Notes under the pieces: generated by a model
The model's input: only the letters and a program-made list of their open reading frames with translations
Told to the model about the DNA's origin: nothing
Database searches by the model: none
Part shown: piece after piece, positions 45,481-53,946 of the stretch
How positions within the stretch are numbered: position 1 is the stretch's first letter
Layout of the letters: each line of letters starts with the position of its first letter
Assembly: GCA_016294035.1 (NCBI GenBank)
Contig: JAEDCT010000011.1
Span: 15,313-79,312 of the forward strand
DNA length: 64,000 nt
Source of the DNA: Treponema sp.
GTDB lineage: Bacteria; Spirochaetota; Spirochaetia; Treponematales; Treponemataceae
Direction of reading: 5' to 3'
Program-made: the position numbers and the translations under genes

Positions 45481-46446
45481 CTAAGCCTCAAAGCAGCGAA
45501 CCTTGTGTCCCGGAGAAACCTGTTTCCATTCAGGCATTTCTTCATGACACTTTGAGGTTGCCCTTGGACAGCGGTGGGCAAAGGGACATCCTTTTGGAGA
45601 CTCAAGAAGAGTTTTCATCTCACCATTTTTTTCTGATCCGAAGGGTCCCTGTGCAGCAGAAAACAGAAGCTGTGTGTATGGATGCAAAGCTTTCTTATAA
45701 AGATCCCGTGCCTCAGATTCCTCAACAAGCATTCCCCTGTACATTACTCCGATTTTATCACAGAAATAGCACGACACTTTCAGATCATGGGCAATAAACA
45801 AAAATGATATCTGCCTTTTTTCCCTGATTTCCTGAAGAAGATTCAGAATCTGAGCCTGAATTGACACATCCAGGGCACTTACAACTTCATCACAAATAAG
45901 AAGATCCGGTTCCATCATAAGTCCGCGTGCAATTGAAATTCGCTGTCGCTGCCCACCGGAAAATTCATTTGGCTTTCTGTCCAGATCTGATTTATCAAGT
46001 CCAATTTCTTCAAGTATTTTTCCGGCAAGTTCCCTGGCATGTTCCTTTCCCCGCCATTTGGATGATGATTTGATTGCAGACGAAAGAATCTGATAGACAG
46101 TCATGCGTGGATTAAGTGAACGGGACGGATCCTGGAAAACATACTTCACCTTTTCACGATAAAGTGCCAGCTGCTTTTTTTTCATGCCGACTACATCAAC
46201 ATATTTTTCACCGTCAAAATATTTTATTGAGCCGCCGTTAACGTCATACATTCCCACAAGAAGCCTTGCAACCGTAGTCTTTCCACAGCCAGACTCACCA
46301 ACAAGTCCATAAGTTCTTCCCTTTTCAATTTCAATGCTGACATCATTAACCGCAAAAACCTGCTTGTCTGCCCTGGCAAAAAAACCTGCATCCAGCCCGA
46401 ATCTTTTGTGCAGACGCTCTGCCTTCAAAATAATATTTCCACCCAT
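45481..46446 (-). CDS. ABC transporter ATP-binding protein, oligopeptide OppF/DppF type
   Basis: 321 aa from MGGNIILKAERLHKRF. Walker A GESGCGKT, Q-loop YVFQDPSRSLNPRM, signature EFSGGQRQR, Walker B LLICDEVVSALDVS and H-loop AHD are all present. The C-terminal Cys-rich oligopeptide-transporter extension (CPFAHRCPRATSKC) is typical of OppD/OppF. No permease, OppD or binding protein is nearby, so it is an orphan ATPase lodged between nrdG and nrdD. No Shine-Dalgarno: TATAAT ends seven bases before this ATG. Confidence 0.88.
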   Translation of the reverse strand: MGGNIILKAERLHKRFGLDAGFFARADKQVFAVNDVSIEIEKGRTYGLVGESGCGKTTVARLLVGMYDVNGGSIKYFDGEKYVDVVGMKKKQLALYREKVKYVFQDPSRSLNPRMTVYQILSSAIKSSSKWRGKEHARELAGKILEEIGLDKSDLDRKPNEFSGGQRQRISIARGLMMEPDLLICDEVVSALDVSIQAQILNLLQEIREKRQISFLFIAHDLKVSCYFCDKIGVMYRGMLVEESEARDLYKKALHPYTQLLFSAAQGPFGSEKNGEMKTLLESPKGCPFAHRCPRATSKCHEEMPEWKQVSPGHKVRCFEA

Positions 46447-46453
46447 AAAAAAA

Positions 46454-46459
46454 ATTATA
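46454..46459 (-). promoter_or_regulatory. -10 box of the OppF-type gene, predicted leaderless start
   Basis: Perfect TATAAT followed by seven T and the ATG; the -35 (TCGATT at 17 bases) is weak. Confidence 0.35.
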
Positions 46460-46552
46460 ATTACAATCACCAAAAAAATCGAGGTCATTCGGTGTCTGGG
46501 TGGTAGTATTTTTATAAGTTACACAGCCATTTTTCTGGGGGATATCCCTGAA

Positions 46553-47071
46553 TTACTTTTCCTGGGATGAAGAATAATCCTTTAGTTTTTTCAGTTCCAG
46601 AATCCTCTGATTTCTTGAACCGCGGAATTTCAATGTGATATCCTTAAGATCCTGCATAAAGGGACCATCTACCAGAACATCAATATATGAAAGCATCTCC
46701 TCAGTCACATCGCAATGACGTTTTCCATCAGAAGGCAAAAGATCAACATCATATATATATCCAGTATAGCACCAGATTGTTTTTTCCGGATATGTACGCT
46801 TTACCAGAGACAGGAATTTCACAAGTTCTTTCTGATTTTCTAATTCAAAAGGCTCACCGCCAAGAACTGTCAGACCGGAAATATATTCCGGTTTCAAAGA
46901 CTGAATTACTTCTTCCTGAACTTCCGGAGTAAAGGGATTGCCATATTCAAAATCCCAGGTACAGCTATTGAAACAACCCGGACAATGGATTTTGCATCCT
47001 GAGACAAACAATGTAACCCTGACACCCTCTCCATTTGCTATGTCAGTCTTTTTTATTTCACCGTAATTCAT
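46553..47071 (-). CDS. nrdG: Anaerobic ribonucleotide reductase activating protein (radical SAM)
   Basis: 172 aa. Generates the NrdD glycyl radical using SAM and a 4Fe-4S cluster. The CxxxCxxC cluster motif is at Cys26, Cys30, Cys33 (CKIHCPGC), followed by LTVLGGEPFE. It lies upstream of the OppF-type gene and nrdD on the same strand and is divergent from putP, with a 10-base inverted repeat in the shared control region. Confidence 0.94.
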   Translation of the reverse strand: MNYGEIKKTDIANGEGVRVTLFVSGCKIHCPGCFNSCTWDFEYGNPFTPEVQEEVIQSLKPEYISGLTVLGGEPFELENQKELVKFLSLVKRTYPEKTIWCYTGYIYDVDLLPSDGKRHCDVTEEMLSYIDVLVDGPFMQDLKDITLKFRGSRNQRILELKKLKDYSSSQEK

Positions 47072-47080
47072 TTTCCGTAT

Positions 47081-47112
47081 TTTAATGGAATTTTTTAATC
47101 TTTTCCATTAAA
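47081..47112. repeat. Inverted repeat TTTAATGGAA-N12-TTCCATTAAA between nrdG and putP
   Basis: Perfect ten-base arms, 22 bases centre to centre. The left arm overlaps the -10-like TAAAAT (47079-47084) of nrdG. Well placed to control both divergent genes. Confidence 0.45.
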
Positions 47113-47145
47113 CTTGGAGTCAAATTTTTATATCTGGAGAAATCA

Positions 47146-48663
47146 ATGACATCTCAGACAATTGCAAAAATCATTGCATTTGCACTCTATCTTGGCTTCA
47201 TGGTATACATCGGAATCAGAAGCTCAAAGAAAACAAACAGTGCAAAGGACTTCTTCCTTGGCGGACGAGGAATCGGCCCTTGGGTAACTGCACTCAGCGC
47301 AGAAGCATCTGACTCATCAGCATGGCTCTTGATGGGGCTTCCTGGACTCTGCTATCTTGGCGGAATCAAGGAAACATTCTGGACAGCAATAGGACTTATC
47401 GTTGGTACTTACCTCAACTGGCTTTTTGTTGCAAAACCACTTCGCAAGTGTTCCATTGCATTCGGAGACTCCATCACTATTCCTGGATTCTTCAGAAACA
47501 GATTCAAAAGCGATACTTGTGCAGTGATTTCAGTTATACTCATTGTGTTCTTCTTCACAATTTATACAGCATCAGGAATCGTTGCCTGCGGAAAATTGTT
47601 TCAATCTGTTTTCGGACTCGACTACATTGTGGGAATGATTATTGGACTTATCGTAATTCTTTCATACACAATTCTTGGTGGATACCGTGCTGTGTGTACA
47701 ACTGACTTTGTTCAGGGCGCACTTATTTTTATCGCATTCATCATTGCGGGAACTGTTGCAATCATTACTTTGGGTGGTCCGGCAGAAGCATTCAACAAGG
47801 CTGCTTCATTCAGTGCGGACGCTCTTGCAGGAAAGTTCAATGAAGACCTTAAAAAAGTATTTGCAGCAAATCAGAATTTCAGCCCAATGAGTGCCGTATC
47901 AGCATTTGCATGGTGTCTCGGTTACTTTGGAATGCCACATATTATCATCCGCTTTATGGGAATCCGTTCAAACGAAGAAATCAAAACAGCACGCCGTGTT
48001 GGAATCTCATGGATGATCATTGCATACATTGGTGCATTCATCATCGGTTCTCTCGGAACAGTTTACCTTCTTCCAAATATTCTTAACGGTGATACTGCAG
48101 AAACAGTTTTCTCTGAAACTATGCTCAAAATGTTCCCTTCATTCATTGCAGGAATCTTCCTTTGTGCAATTCTCGCAGCATCAATGTCAACAGCAGACAG
48201 CCAGCTTCTTTCTGCAGCATCTTCTGTTTCCCTGGACCTTTACAAGGGAATGATCAACAAGAATGCTGATGAAAAGAAAGTTCTTCTTGTTAGCCGCGTA
48301 ACTGTATTTGCAATTGCAGCAGTTGCATTCGGACTCTGTATGCTGCCAAACAACAAATCTATTTTCGGTCTTGTTTCTTATGCCTGGGCCGGATTCGGAG
48401 CAACATTCGGCGCTCTCATTCTTCTTGCACTTTTCTGGAGAAACTGTACTTCAGCAGGTGCCGCAGCCGGGCTCATTGTCGGATTCATAACAGTTGTTCT
48501 CTGGCACAATATTTCAGCAAATGTGCATCCAATTTTTGGAGTATATGAAATTCTTCCAGGATTCATTGCAACTCTCATGGTTTGTATAATCGTAAGCCTC
48601 ATGACAAAGAACAATCCGGAAATCGAAGCTGAATTTGACAAGTATACAAGCATGGCAGACTAA
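47146..48663 (+). CDS. putP: Sodium/proline symporter
   Basis: 505 aa, about 13 transmembrane segments, sodium:solute symporter family. PutP features: FFLGGRGIGPWVTALSAEASDSSAWLLMGLPG (Na+ and proline sites), and MSTADSQLLSAASSVSLDLYK in TM8-9. Imports proline as nutrient or osmolyte with Na+. GGAG precedes the ATG. No proline dehydrogenase is adjacent. The hairpin after the gene has a T run only for the opposite strand. Confidence 0.93.
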   Translation: MTSQTIAKIIAFALYLGFMVYIGIRSSKKTNSAKDFFLGGRGIGPWVTALSAEASDSSAWLLMGLPGLCYLGGIKETFWTAIGLIVGTYLNWLFVAKPLRKCSIAFGDSITIPGFFRNRFKSDTCAVISVILIVFFFTIYTASGIVACGKLFQSVFGLDYIVGMIIGLIVILSYTILGGYRAVCTTDFVQGALIFIAFIIAGTVAIITLGGPAEAFNKAASFSADALAGKFNEDLKKVFAANQNFSPMSAVSAFAWCLGYFGMPHIIIRFMGIRSNEEIKTARRVGISWMIIAYIGAFIIGSLGTVYLLPNILNGDTAETVFSETMLKMFPSFIAGIFLCAILAASMSTADSQLLSAASSVSLDLYKGMINKNADEKKVLLVSRVTVFAIAAVAFGLCMLPNNKSIFGLVSYAWAGFGATFGALILLALFWRNCTSAGAAAGLIVGFITVVLWHNISANVHPIFGVYEILPGFIATLMVCIIVSLMTKNNPEIEAEFDKYTSMAD

Positions 48664-48682
48664 GGCTTCAAGTAAACCAAAC

Positions 48683-48717
48683 AAAAAAGGGGACTGCAGA
48701 CATAAACCGCAGTTCCC
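48683..48717 (-). terminator. Terminator of the DUF763 gene
   Basis: Minus strand GGGAACTGC pairs with GCAGTCCCC (nine pairs, one G-U), followed by TTTTTTGTTT. Confidence 0.85.
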
Positions 48718-48775
48718 AATTGCTATAACAAAAAAAGCTATTGCCCAACCTTTATGTTTTTGAAATACTCAATGA

Positions 48776-50077
48776 CTAATCTGAAACTGTCCTTCCGCCC
48801 CATAGCCTTGAATTAGCCCACTCATGATCAAGAGTTTTTTCAAAATCTGCTTCAGGCTGACAGTTCCTTTCAATCTCAACTGCAGTCCTATGAAGTCTGT
48901 CGATGCACTTGCTTTTATCCGTATATCCAAGCTTTGACTTTTCAATTGCATCACCAAGAACACGGATGCTTTCATCATATATTTTGAGAGGAACTGGAAA
49001 TGGATGTCCGTCTTTTCCACCATGAGCAAAACTGAATCTGGCCGGATCCTGAAAGCGGGACGGAGTTCCATTAATAACCTCACTCACCAAAGTCAAAGAC
49101 TGAAGTGTCCTTGGACCAAGTCCAGGTGTAAGAAGGAGCGTTTCAAAATCCTTTGGGTTACTTTCATAGGCCGTTGCCAGGACTCCACCCAATCGCTTCA
49201 GGTCCACATCCTCTTTTCTAACTTCATGATGGTCCGGCATCACAATGCTTCTTGCATGGAAATTTTCAACAATCACGTGTCCTTCATTCTTTGGAAGAAT
49301 GATTTTGTTTTCATCTTCAAATAATTCCATCTGAATTTTTGAATTCTTTTCAATGTTTTCAGGAAGCCCATTTACCGAAAGAGACTTTATTTCCGAGATT
49401 ATCTTTTCCGGGCTTTCCTTTGTAAGGGTTAAAATAGAAGAACGGGTGTCACCTGCATTTGAATCAGTAAGATTAAGAATAAGTCCCTGCTGCTCACCGG
49501 TTACTCCTGAATGGGGCTCCTCAACAAAACTGGTCAAATTTTCAGAGCTCCAGTGATACCTTCTTGCAGTCTTTGTCCGATCACACATTCCCTGCTGAAC
49601 CACAGTCCAGTCACCTTCATCACTCAAAATAAAATTATGCTGATAAAGCTGGAAGCCATCCTGAACCGCAGCATTATCAACCTTTGCACAAAGCTTGCTT
49701 GCACTTATGAGTTCATTTCCATTTAATCCGGTTGCATTGCAAAGATACTCCAGTTCTTCAGGAGTCCGCCTGGAATATTTTCCCCGGCCACCGCAAACAC
49801 ACAAGCCAAATTCCCTGGCTCTGGGATTTATTCCGCGTTTGAGGGCATACATGACGCTTGTAGTGATTCCGCTTGAATGCCAGTCCATTCCAAGAACGGC
49901 ACCCAGAGACTGAAACCAGAGAGGATCACTTAATCGTCTGAGAACTTCTTTTTTTCCGTAGTTAATAAGCATTGCCTCAACAATGAGAACCCCCAGATCC
50001 CGCATTCTGTCTGCAAGCCATCTGGGAACAGTTCCAACGTGAAGAGGAAGATCTGCATGACCAGTTCTTTTTATCAT
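48776..50077 (-). CDS. DUF763 family protein
   Basis: 433 aa. The opening MIKRTGHADLPLHVGTVPRWL followed by GMDWHSSGITTSVMYALKRG and CGGRGKYSRRTPEEL matches DUF763 (PF05559). This is a family of unknown function found mainly in archaea and some thermophilic or anaerobic bacteria; its helical C-terminal half (GLGPRTLQSLTLVSEV resembles a helix-hairpin-helix) suggests nucleic-acid binding. No catalytic site is established. TAAAAT ends six bases before the ATG with no Shine-Dalgarno. Single-gene unit with its own terminator. Confidence 0.8.
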   Translation of the reverse strand: MIKRTGHADLPLHVGTVPRWLADRMRDLGVLIVEAMLINYGKKEVLRRLSDPLWFQSLGAVLGMDWHSSGITTSVMYALKRGINPRAREFGLCVCGGRGKYSRRTPEELEYLCNATGLNGNELISASKLCAKVDNAAVQDGFQLYQHNFILSDEGDWTVVQQGMCDRTKTARRYHWSSENLTSFVEEPHSGVTGEQQGLILNLTDSNAGDTRSSILTLTKESPEKIISEIKSLSVNGLPENIEKNSKIQMELFEDENKIILPKNEGHVIVENFHARSIVMPDHHEVRKEDVDLKRLGGVLATAYESNPKDFETLLLTPGLGPRTLQSLTLVSEVINGTPSRFQDPARFSFAHGGKDGHPFPVPLKIYDESIRVLGDAIEKSKLGYTDKSKCIDRLHRTAVEIERNCQPEADFEKTLDHEWANSRLWGGRTVSD

Positions 50078-50101
50078 CAGATTATTTTATTGCATAATTT
50101 T

Positions 50102-50140
50102 AAAATAGAAAATCTCCGGAACATCAACTGCCCCCGGAGA
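50102..50140 (-). terminator. Terminator of the GH53 gene
   Basis: Minus strand TCTCCGG pairs with CCGGAGA, followed by TTTTCTATTTT. Confidence 0.65.
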
Positions 50141-50173
50141 CTAAACCACTTGCTCATTCACATTCGTAAATAC

Positions 50174-50229
50174 CCCCCACGGACAGAACATCAACTTAAC
50201 ATAAAAATACTTTCCACTATCCGTGGGGG
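50174..50229. repeat. Large inverted repeat CCCCCACGGA/TCCGTGGGGG after the GH53 gene
   Basis: Perfect ten-base GC-rich arms with a 36-base loop. No T run on either side. Its loop contains GAACATCAACT (50186), also present in the loop of the terminator next to it (50119). Confidence 0.45.
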
Positions 50230-50246
50230 AATATTCTCATTCACAT

Positions 50247-52259
50247 TCAGTCAGCAAGAAGGAAGTTCACGTCATCCATTACAATCCATGAACCATTTGC
50301 TCCCGAAGCTGAATCAAACCTGCTTGAAATGTGGGCGCCAACGGTTACTGAAGAAACATTTGAATCAATTTCCATAACCGGCTGTTCTGCCCTGAAGAAA
50401 TTCTTCCACACATTTGGAATTGTAACCGGAACACGATGTTCTTCCTTTGTTCCATCCTTTCTTGAAACTATCACATAAAATTCAGTTCCGCTTGGATTTG
50501 TTACTCCCGTTCCCTGGAAAGATGCAAAACATTTGTACTTGCCTTCAGACAAATCTGTAAGTTCTTGAGTAACATCAAAACCAAAGTCAGAATTATCCCA
50601 GGCTGTAAGATAGGCAATTCCTTCCTTTGCATTCTGATTGTTCTTGTCCACCCTAGGATCTCCCTTTCCAAGGGGATTAATGACAGTCCATCCTGAAAGA
50701 TCACCTGTTTCAAATCCTCCGTTAACAAGGAAATTTGATGCAGTAACATTCACGACACATTCAGTAACATCGCCGGTTGAAATTTTCCCCACAACCTTAT
50801 ACTCACCAAAATCAGGATTGTTCAAAACTTTTTCAGACTGATTCTTGTTCCATTCAACTTTTTCATCTCTGACAGAGCCATCATTGTATGTAACTTTTAC
50901 TGTTTCCGGCAGAGATTCTTTTTTTCCGTAGGCAAATTCCTTTTTAGGAGATTCAAGACGCACTACCTTGAGAGGCCCCTTTGATCCATTTCGTGCATAG
51001 TTCCATACATTGATTGAATCCAGAACCTTTCCGTCAAAATCGAAGAATGCCTGATTGTCCCAGGTTCCACCGTTTACTTCATTGCAGACTTCCTTGTCAT
51101 ATTCTCTGGCAGCATAAGTTGCCCATCCACTTCCATATTCAGCCCACATCTTTTTGTTCATCTCAAGAATTTCATTTGCACCAGACTTGCTGGAATCATA
51201 ATGACAGACAGGAATCCATGCCGGTTCCCAGTAGAACACTCCAATACCATTCTTTACATTTGCAACCGCATTGATTACATCTCGAACGGCAATTGCCTGA
51301 CCTTCTACAGTAAACGGATAGTTAAACACCTGGTTTGGTGACATGCGGGAAACCACATTTCCAAATCCGTCTCCATCCTCATCAGTAAATGGATATGAAG
51401 TCTCGGCAACCATAACCTTCTTGTGATACATGTTAGAAACTTTTCTCAGAGTTACTGTAAGTTTTTCTGCATCACCATGCCAGTATGGATAATATGAAGT
51501 TGCAAGAACATCATAGTCAACATTGAACTTCTTCAAAAGAGAACACTTGTAATTCAAAAATCCGTCAGAAAGGGGATCAGTGTAATGAACGGCAATCTGA
51601 ATATTCTTGTCATAGTCTCTAACTGCCTTTGCTCCGGCTGCGACAAGAGAATAAACTTCAGGATCAAGAATTTCACCGCACATTCCATTATTGATTTCAT
51701 TTCCAACCTGAACCATCTTAAGATTAACTCCGGCATTTCCAAGTTTCTTAAGACAATCTGTCGTAAACTGACTGAGTGCAATTTTCTTTTCCTCAAGATT
51801 CATTCCAGCCCATGCCTTTGGAACAGCCTGCTTGTTTGGATCAGCCCAGAAATCTGAATAATGAAAATCAATCAGAACACCATATCCAAGTTTTGTTGCC
51901 CTGGTTCCAAGTTCAACTGCCACATCAATATCATTGGCACCACCGCCATAAGTCTGGCCGTCAAGTGTATTTGGATTGTTCCATACCCTGATTCTTACGC
52001 AGTTTGCCCCACCTTCCTTAAGCAATTCCAGTGGATCGGCAACATTTCCCCTTGCATCAAAAAATTTTGCACCGCAAGATTCCACGCTTTTAAGGGAAGA
52101 AATATCCACGCCCATGATAAAATCATCAGTAAGCTTTTCTACAGGCAAAATCGTAATGTTTTCAGAGCCAAAAGCCTTTGTTCTTGACCCGCAGGAAGAC
52201 ATTGACATGATGCAACCGACTGCCGCACCTAACCCCAAAATCTTGTAAATTGGTTTCAT
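50247..52259 (-). CDS. Arabinogalactan endo-beta-1,4-galactanase lipoprotein, GH53
   Basis: 670 aa. Lipobox ending MSMSSC (Cys23) directs it to the membrane surface. The GH53 barrel (about 45-400) has acid/base Glu188 in VQVGNEINNG, nucleophile Glu286 in VMVAETSYPFT, and GVDISSLKSVE at the start. A Big_4-type Ig-like domain (about 440-505: EFAYGKKESLPETVKVTYNDGS) and a C-terminal carbohydrate-binding module (about 510-670, FLVNGGFETGDLSGW) follow. It cleaves galactan side chains of pectin. Promoter TTGACA-17-TATACT carries nested inverted repeats, pointing to substrate-dependent repression. AGGAGG precedes the ATG. Confidence 0.92.
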   Translation of the reverse strand: MKPIYKILGLGAAVGCIMSMSSCGSRTKAFGSENITILPVEKLTDDFIMGVDISSLKSVESCGAKFFDARGNVADPLELLKEGGANCVRIRVWNNPNTLDGQTYGGGANDIDVAVELGTRATKLGYGVLIDFHYSDFWADPNKQAVPKAWAGMNLEEKKIALSQFTTDCLKKLGNAGVNLKMVQVGNEINNGMCGEILDPEVYSLVAAGAKAVRDYDKNIQIAVHYTDPLSDGFLNYKCSLLKKFNVDYDVLATSYYPYWHGDAEKLTVTLRKVSNMYHKKVMVAETSYPFTDEDGDGFGNVVSRMSPNQVFNYPFTVEGQAIAVRDVINAVANVKNGIGVFYWEPAWIPVCHYDSSKSGANEILEMNKKMWAEYGSGWATYAAREYDKEVCNEVNGGTWDNQAFFDFDGKVLDSINVWNYARNGSKGPLKVVRLESPKKEFAYGKKESLPETVKVTYNDGSVRDEKVEWNKNQSEKVLNNPDFGEYKVVGKISTGDVTECVVNVTASNFLVNGGFETGDLSGWTVINPLGKGDPRVDKNNQNAKEGIAYLTAWDNSDFGFDVTQELTDLSEGKYKCFASFQGTGVTNPSGTEFYVIVSRKDGTKEEHRVPVTIPNVWKNFFRAEQPVMEIDSNVSSVTVGAHISSRFDSASGANGSWIVMDDVNFLLAD

Positions 52260-52338
52260 AGAACCTCCAGATATTGATTTGTTGAAATGAAGGAGAAAAA
52301 TACATGAACTGGGTAAACCGGCTCACAATCAACACGAG

Positions 52339-52378
52339 TTGACAACACTAGTATAAACAGGTTTATTTTAGTTGTCAA
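52339..52378 (-). promoter_or_regulatory. GH53 promoter with nested operator-like repeats
   Basis: Minus strand TTGACA (52373-52378), 17-base spacer, TATACT (52350-52355). An inverted repeat ATAAAC-AG-GTTTAT (52353-52366) fills the spacer. Outer arms TTGACAAC/GTTGTCAA (52339-52346 and 52371-52378) bracket the promoter. Confidence 0.7.
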
Positions 52379-52508
52379 ATTTTATTTTCTTTTTATTGTA
52401 AATGGATGTTATGTTCGGGAAGTGTATTTTCAAACTAAACCTTACCACTTTTTGCTAAATGCGTTAAAATATATGGAAAATCGAAACCGCAATTCATGGG
52501 AGAAGAAT

Positions 52509-53849
52509 ATGAACCTGGTTAAAATGCAGCTGGCATGCCTTTCAGTACTTGTTTTTATTGCTGCCAACTATTTTTTGGAAAACCACCACCATAAAATCAT
52601 TTTTAGGGGAAAACTCTCATTTGCCGAACTGAAACGATTAAGAAATCACATGACAAATTTCCAGCAGATTCTCAGGCTTGGTTTTTTATACATAATCTTT
52701 GACATACTAAGCGTACTCACTGTAAATAATCCTGAATTGATTCATTCTCCAGTCAATTACATTGTTCACTGGATTTTCCTCAGTTCCCTGGACATGATCC
52801 TGTATTCACTTTTCATTTACATCATGAAAATCACCGGATTTTATCCAGCCAATAAGACAAAAAAATTTTTTATCTGGCTTCCCCTTGTCATGGGAATAAT
52901 CTTTGTTGCAATTATGACTCCAAACCTGAAGTTCATCACCGGGAACACAACCAACTACAGCATGGGAGGAGCAGCATATACAGCCTTCATTCTGGCGGGA
53001 CTTTGCATTTTAAGTTCAATAATAATTTTTGCAAGACGATTTTGCTACATCAATGCACACAAACGAATCCTTATAATTATCTTTCTTTTCATATTACTGC
53101 TTACCACAACAATCCAGGCAATTTTCCCGGAATCTCTTATTTCAAGCCTTGGAATGACTCTTTCAATTCTTGCAATCTATCTTAACGAAGACAATCCTGC
53201 CATGAAAAAGCTTTCTAAGTTCCACAAGGAAATGACAAACGGATTTGCAAATGTTGTTGAAAACAGAGATGAAAACACCGGCGGACACATCAGAAGAGTC
53301 ACAGCCTATGTTTCATTGCTGGTTGATGAACTAAGACTCAGGGAAAATTACAGAAACATCATGACTTCGGACTGGATAGATAATATTGAAAAAGCAGCTC
53401 CAATGCACGATGTTGGGAAAATTTCCATACCAGACTCAATTCTTCAGAAACCTGGAAAACTGACAGATGAAGAATATGAAATCATGAAGACTCACACTAC
53501 AAAAGGTGCTGAACTTATCAAAAAATCTTTCAAGAATCTTGATAATGAAGACTACACAAAAATGATTCTCGATGTTGCACTTTATCATCATGAAAAATGG
53601 AATGGAAAAGGATATCCAAAAGGACTTTCCGGGTATTCAATTCCCTTGAGCGCAAGAATTATGGCTGTAGCTGATGTCTTTGATGCCATTTCACAAAAAA
53701 GATGCTACAGGGATGCAATGCCTTTTAACAAGTGCTTCGAAATAATTTCCAGTGGCCGGGGGACTGATTTTGACCCGGAAATCACAGACGTCTTCATTTC
53801 TCTTCGCCCAATCATCGAGCAAATCTGCACTGACTTCAGAGAGGAATAA
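52509..53849 (+). CDS. Membrane HD-GYP cyclic-di-GMP phosphodiesterase
   Basis: 446 aa from MNLVKMQLACLSV. Six to seven transmembrane helices (about 1-220) form a sensor of unknown ligand. The C-terminal HD-GYP domain has HIRRVTAYV, MHDVGKISIPD, KPGKLTDEEYEIMKTHT, HHEKWNGKGYPKGLSG and the D-x-x-D-A pattern (ADVFDAI), all metal-site residues intact. It degrades c-di-GMP, a motility and attachment signal in treponemes. In-frame ATGs at 52422 and 52473 lack ribosome sites; the chosen one has GGGAG six to seven bases before it. Confidence 0.88.
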   Translation: MNLVKMQLACLSVLVFIAANYFLENHHHKIIFRGKLSFAELKRLRNHMTNFQQILRLGFLYIIFDILSVLTVNNPELIHSPVNYIVHWIFLSSLDMILYSLFIYIMKITGFYPANKTKKFFIWLPLVMGIIFVAIMTPNLKFITGNTTNYSMGGAAYTAFILAGLCILSSIIIFARRFCYINAHKRILIIIFLFILLLTTTIQAIFPESLISSLGMTLSILAIYLNEDNPAMKKLSKFHKEMTNGFANVVENRDENTGGHIRRVTAYVSLLVDELRLRENYRNIMTSDWIDNIEKAAPMHDVGKISIPDSILQKPGKLTDEEYEIMKTHTTKGAELIKKSFKNLDNEDYTKMILDVALYHHEKWNGKGYPKGLSGYSIPLSARIMAVADVFDAISQKRCYRDAMPFNKCFEIISSGRGTDFDPEITDVFISLRPIIEQICTDFREE

Positions 53850-53869
53850 CAAAAAACGATTTTCTTCAC

Positions 53870-53893
53870 AAACTGATTTTGAAGCAGTTTTTT
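53870..53893 (+). terminator. Weak terminator after the HD-GYP gene
   Basis: AAACTG pairs with CAGTTT, followed by six T in total; only six pairs. Confidence 0.45.
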
Positions 53894-53911
53894 AACTTCG
53901 TCCGGAACTTG

Positions 53912-53940
53912 TTCACTTTTTTTACCATTAAGGATATACT
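53912..53940 (+). promoter_or_regulatory. Promoter of the SDR-like/MgtC pair, predicted leaderless
   Basis: TTCACT, 17-base spacer, TATACT, six bases (TTTTTC), ATG at 53947. Confidence 0.55.
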
Positions 53941-53946
53941 TTTTTC

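Noticed and set aside
45423..45797. 124-codon plus-strand frame at the end of the OppF-type gene
   Set aside because: Antisense to the ATPase C-terminus; no ribosome site and no recognisable protein pattern.
50174..50229. Main GH53 terminator at the ten-pair repeat
   Set aside because: No T run follows on either strand; the smaller hairpin at 50113-50140 with TTTTCTATTTT fits better.
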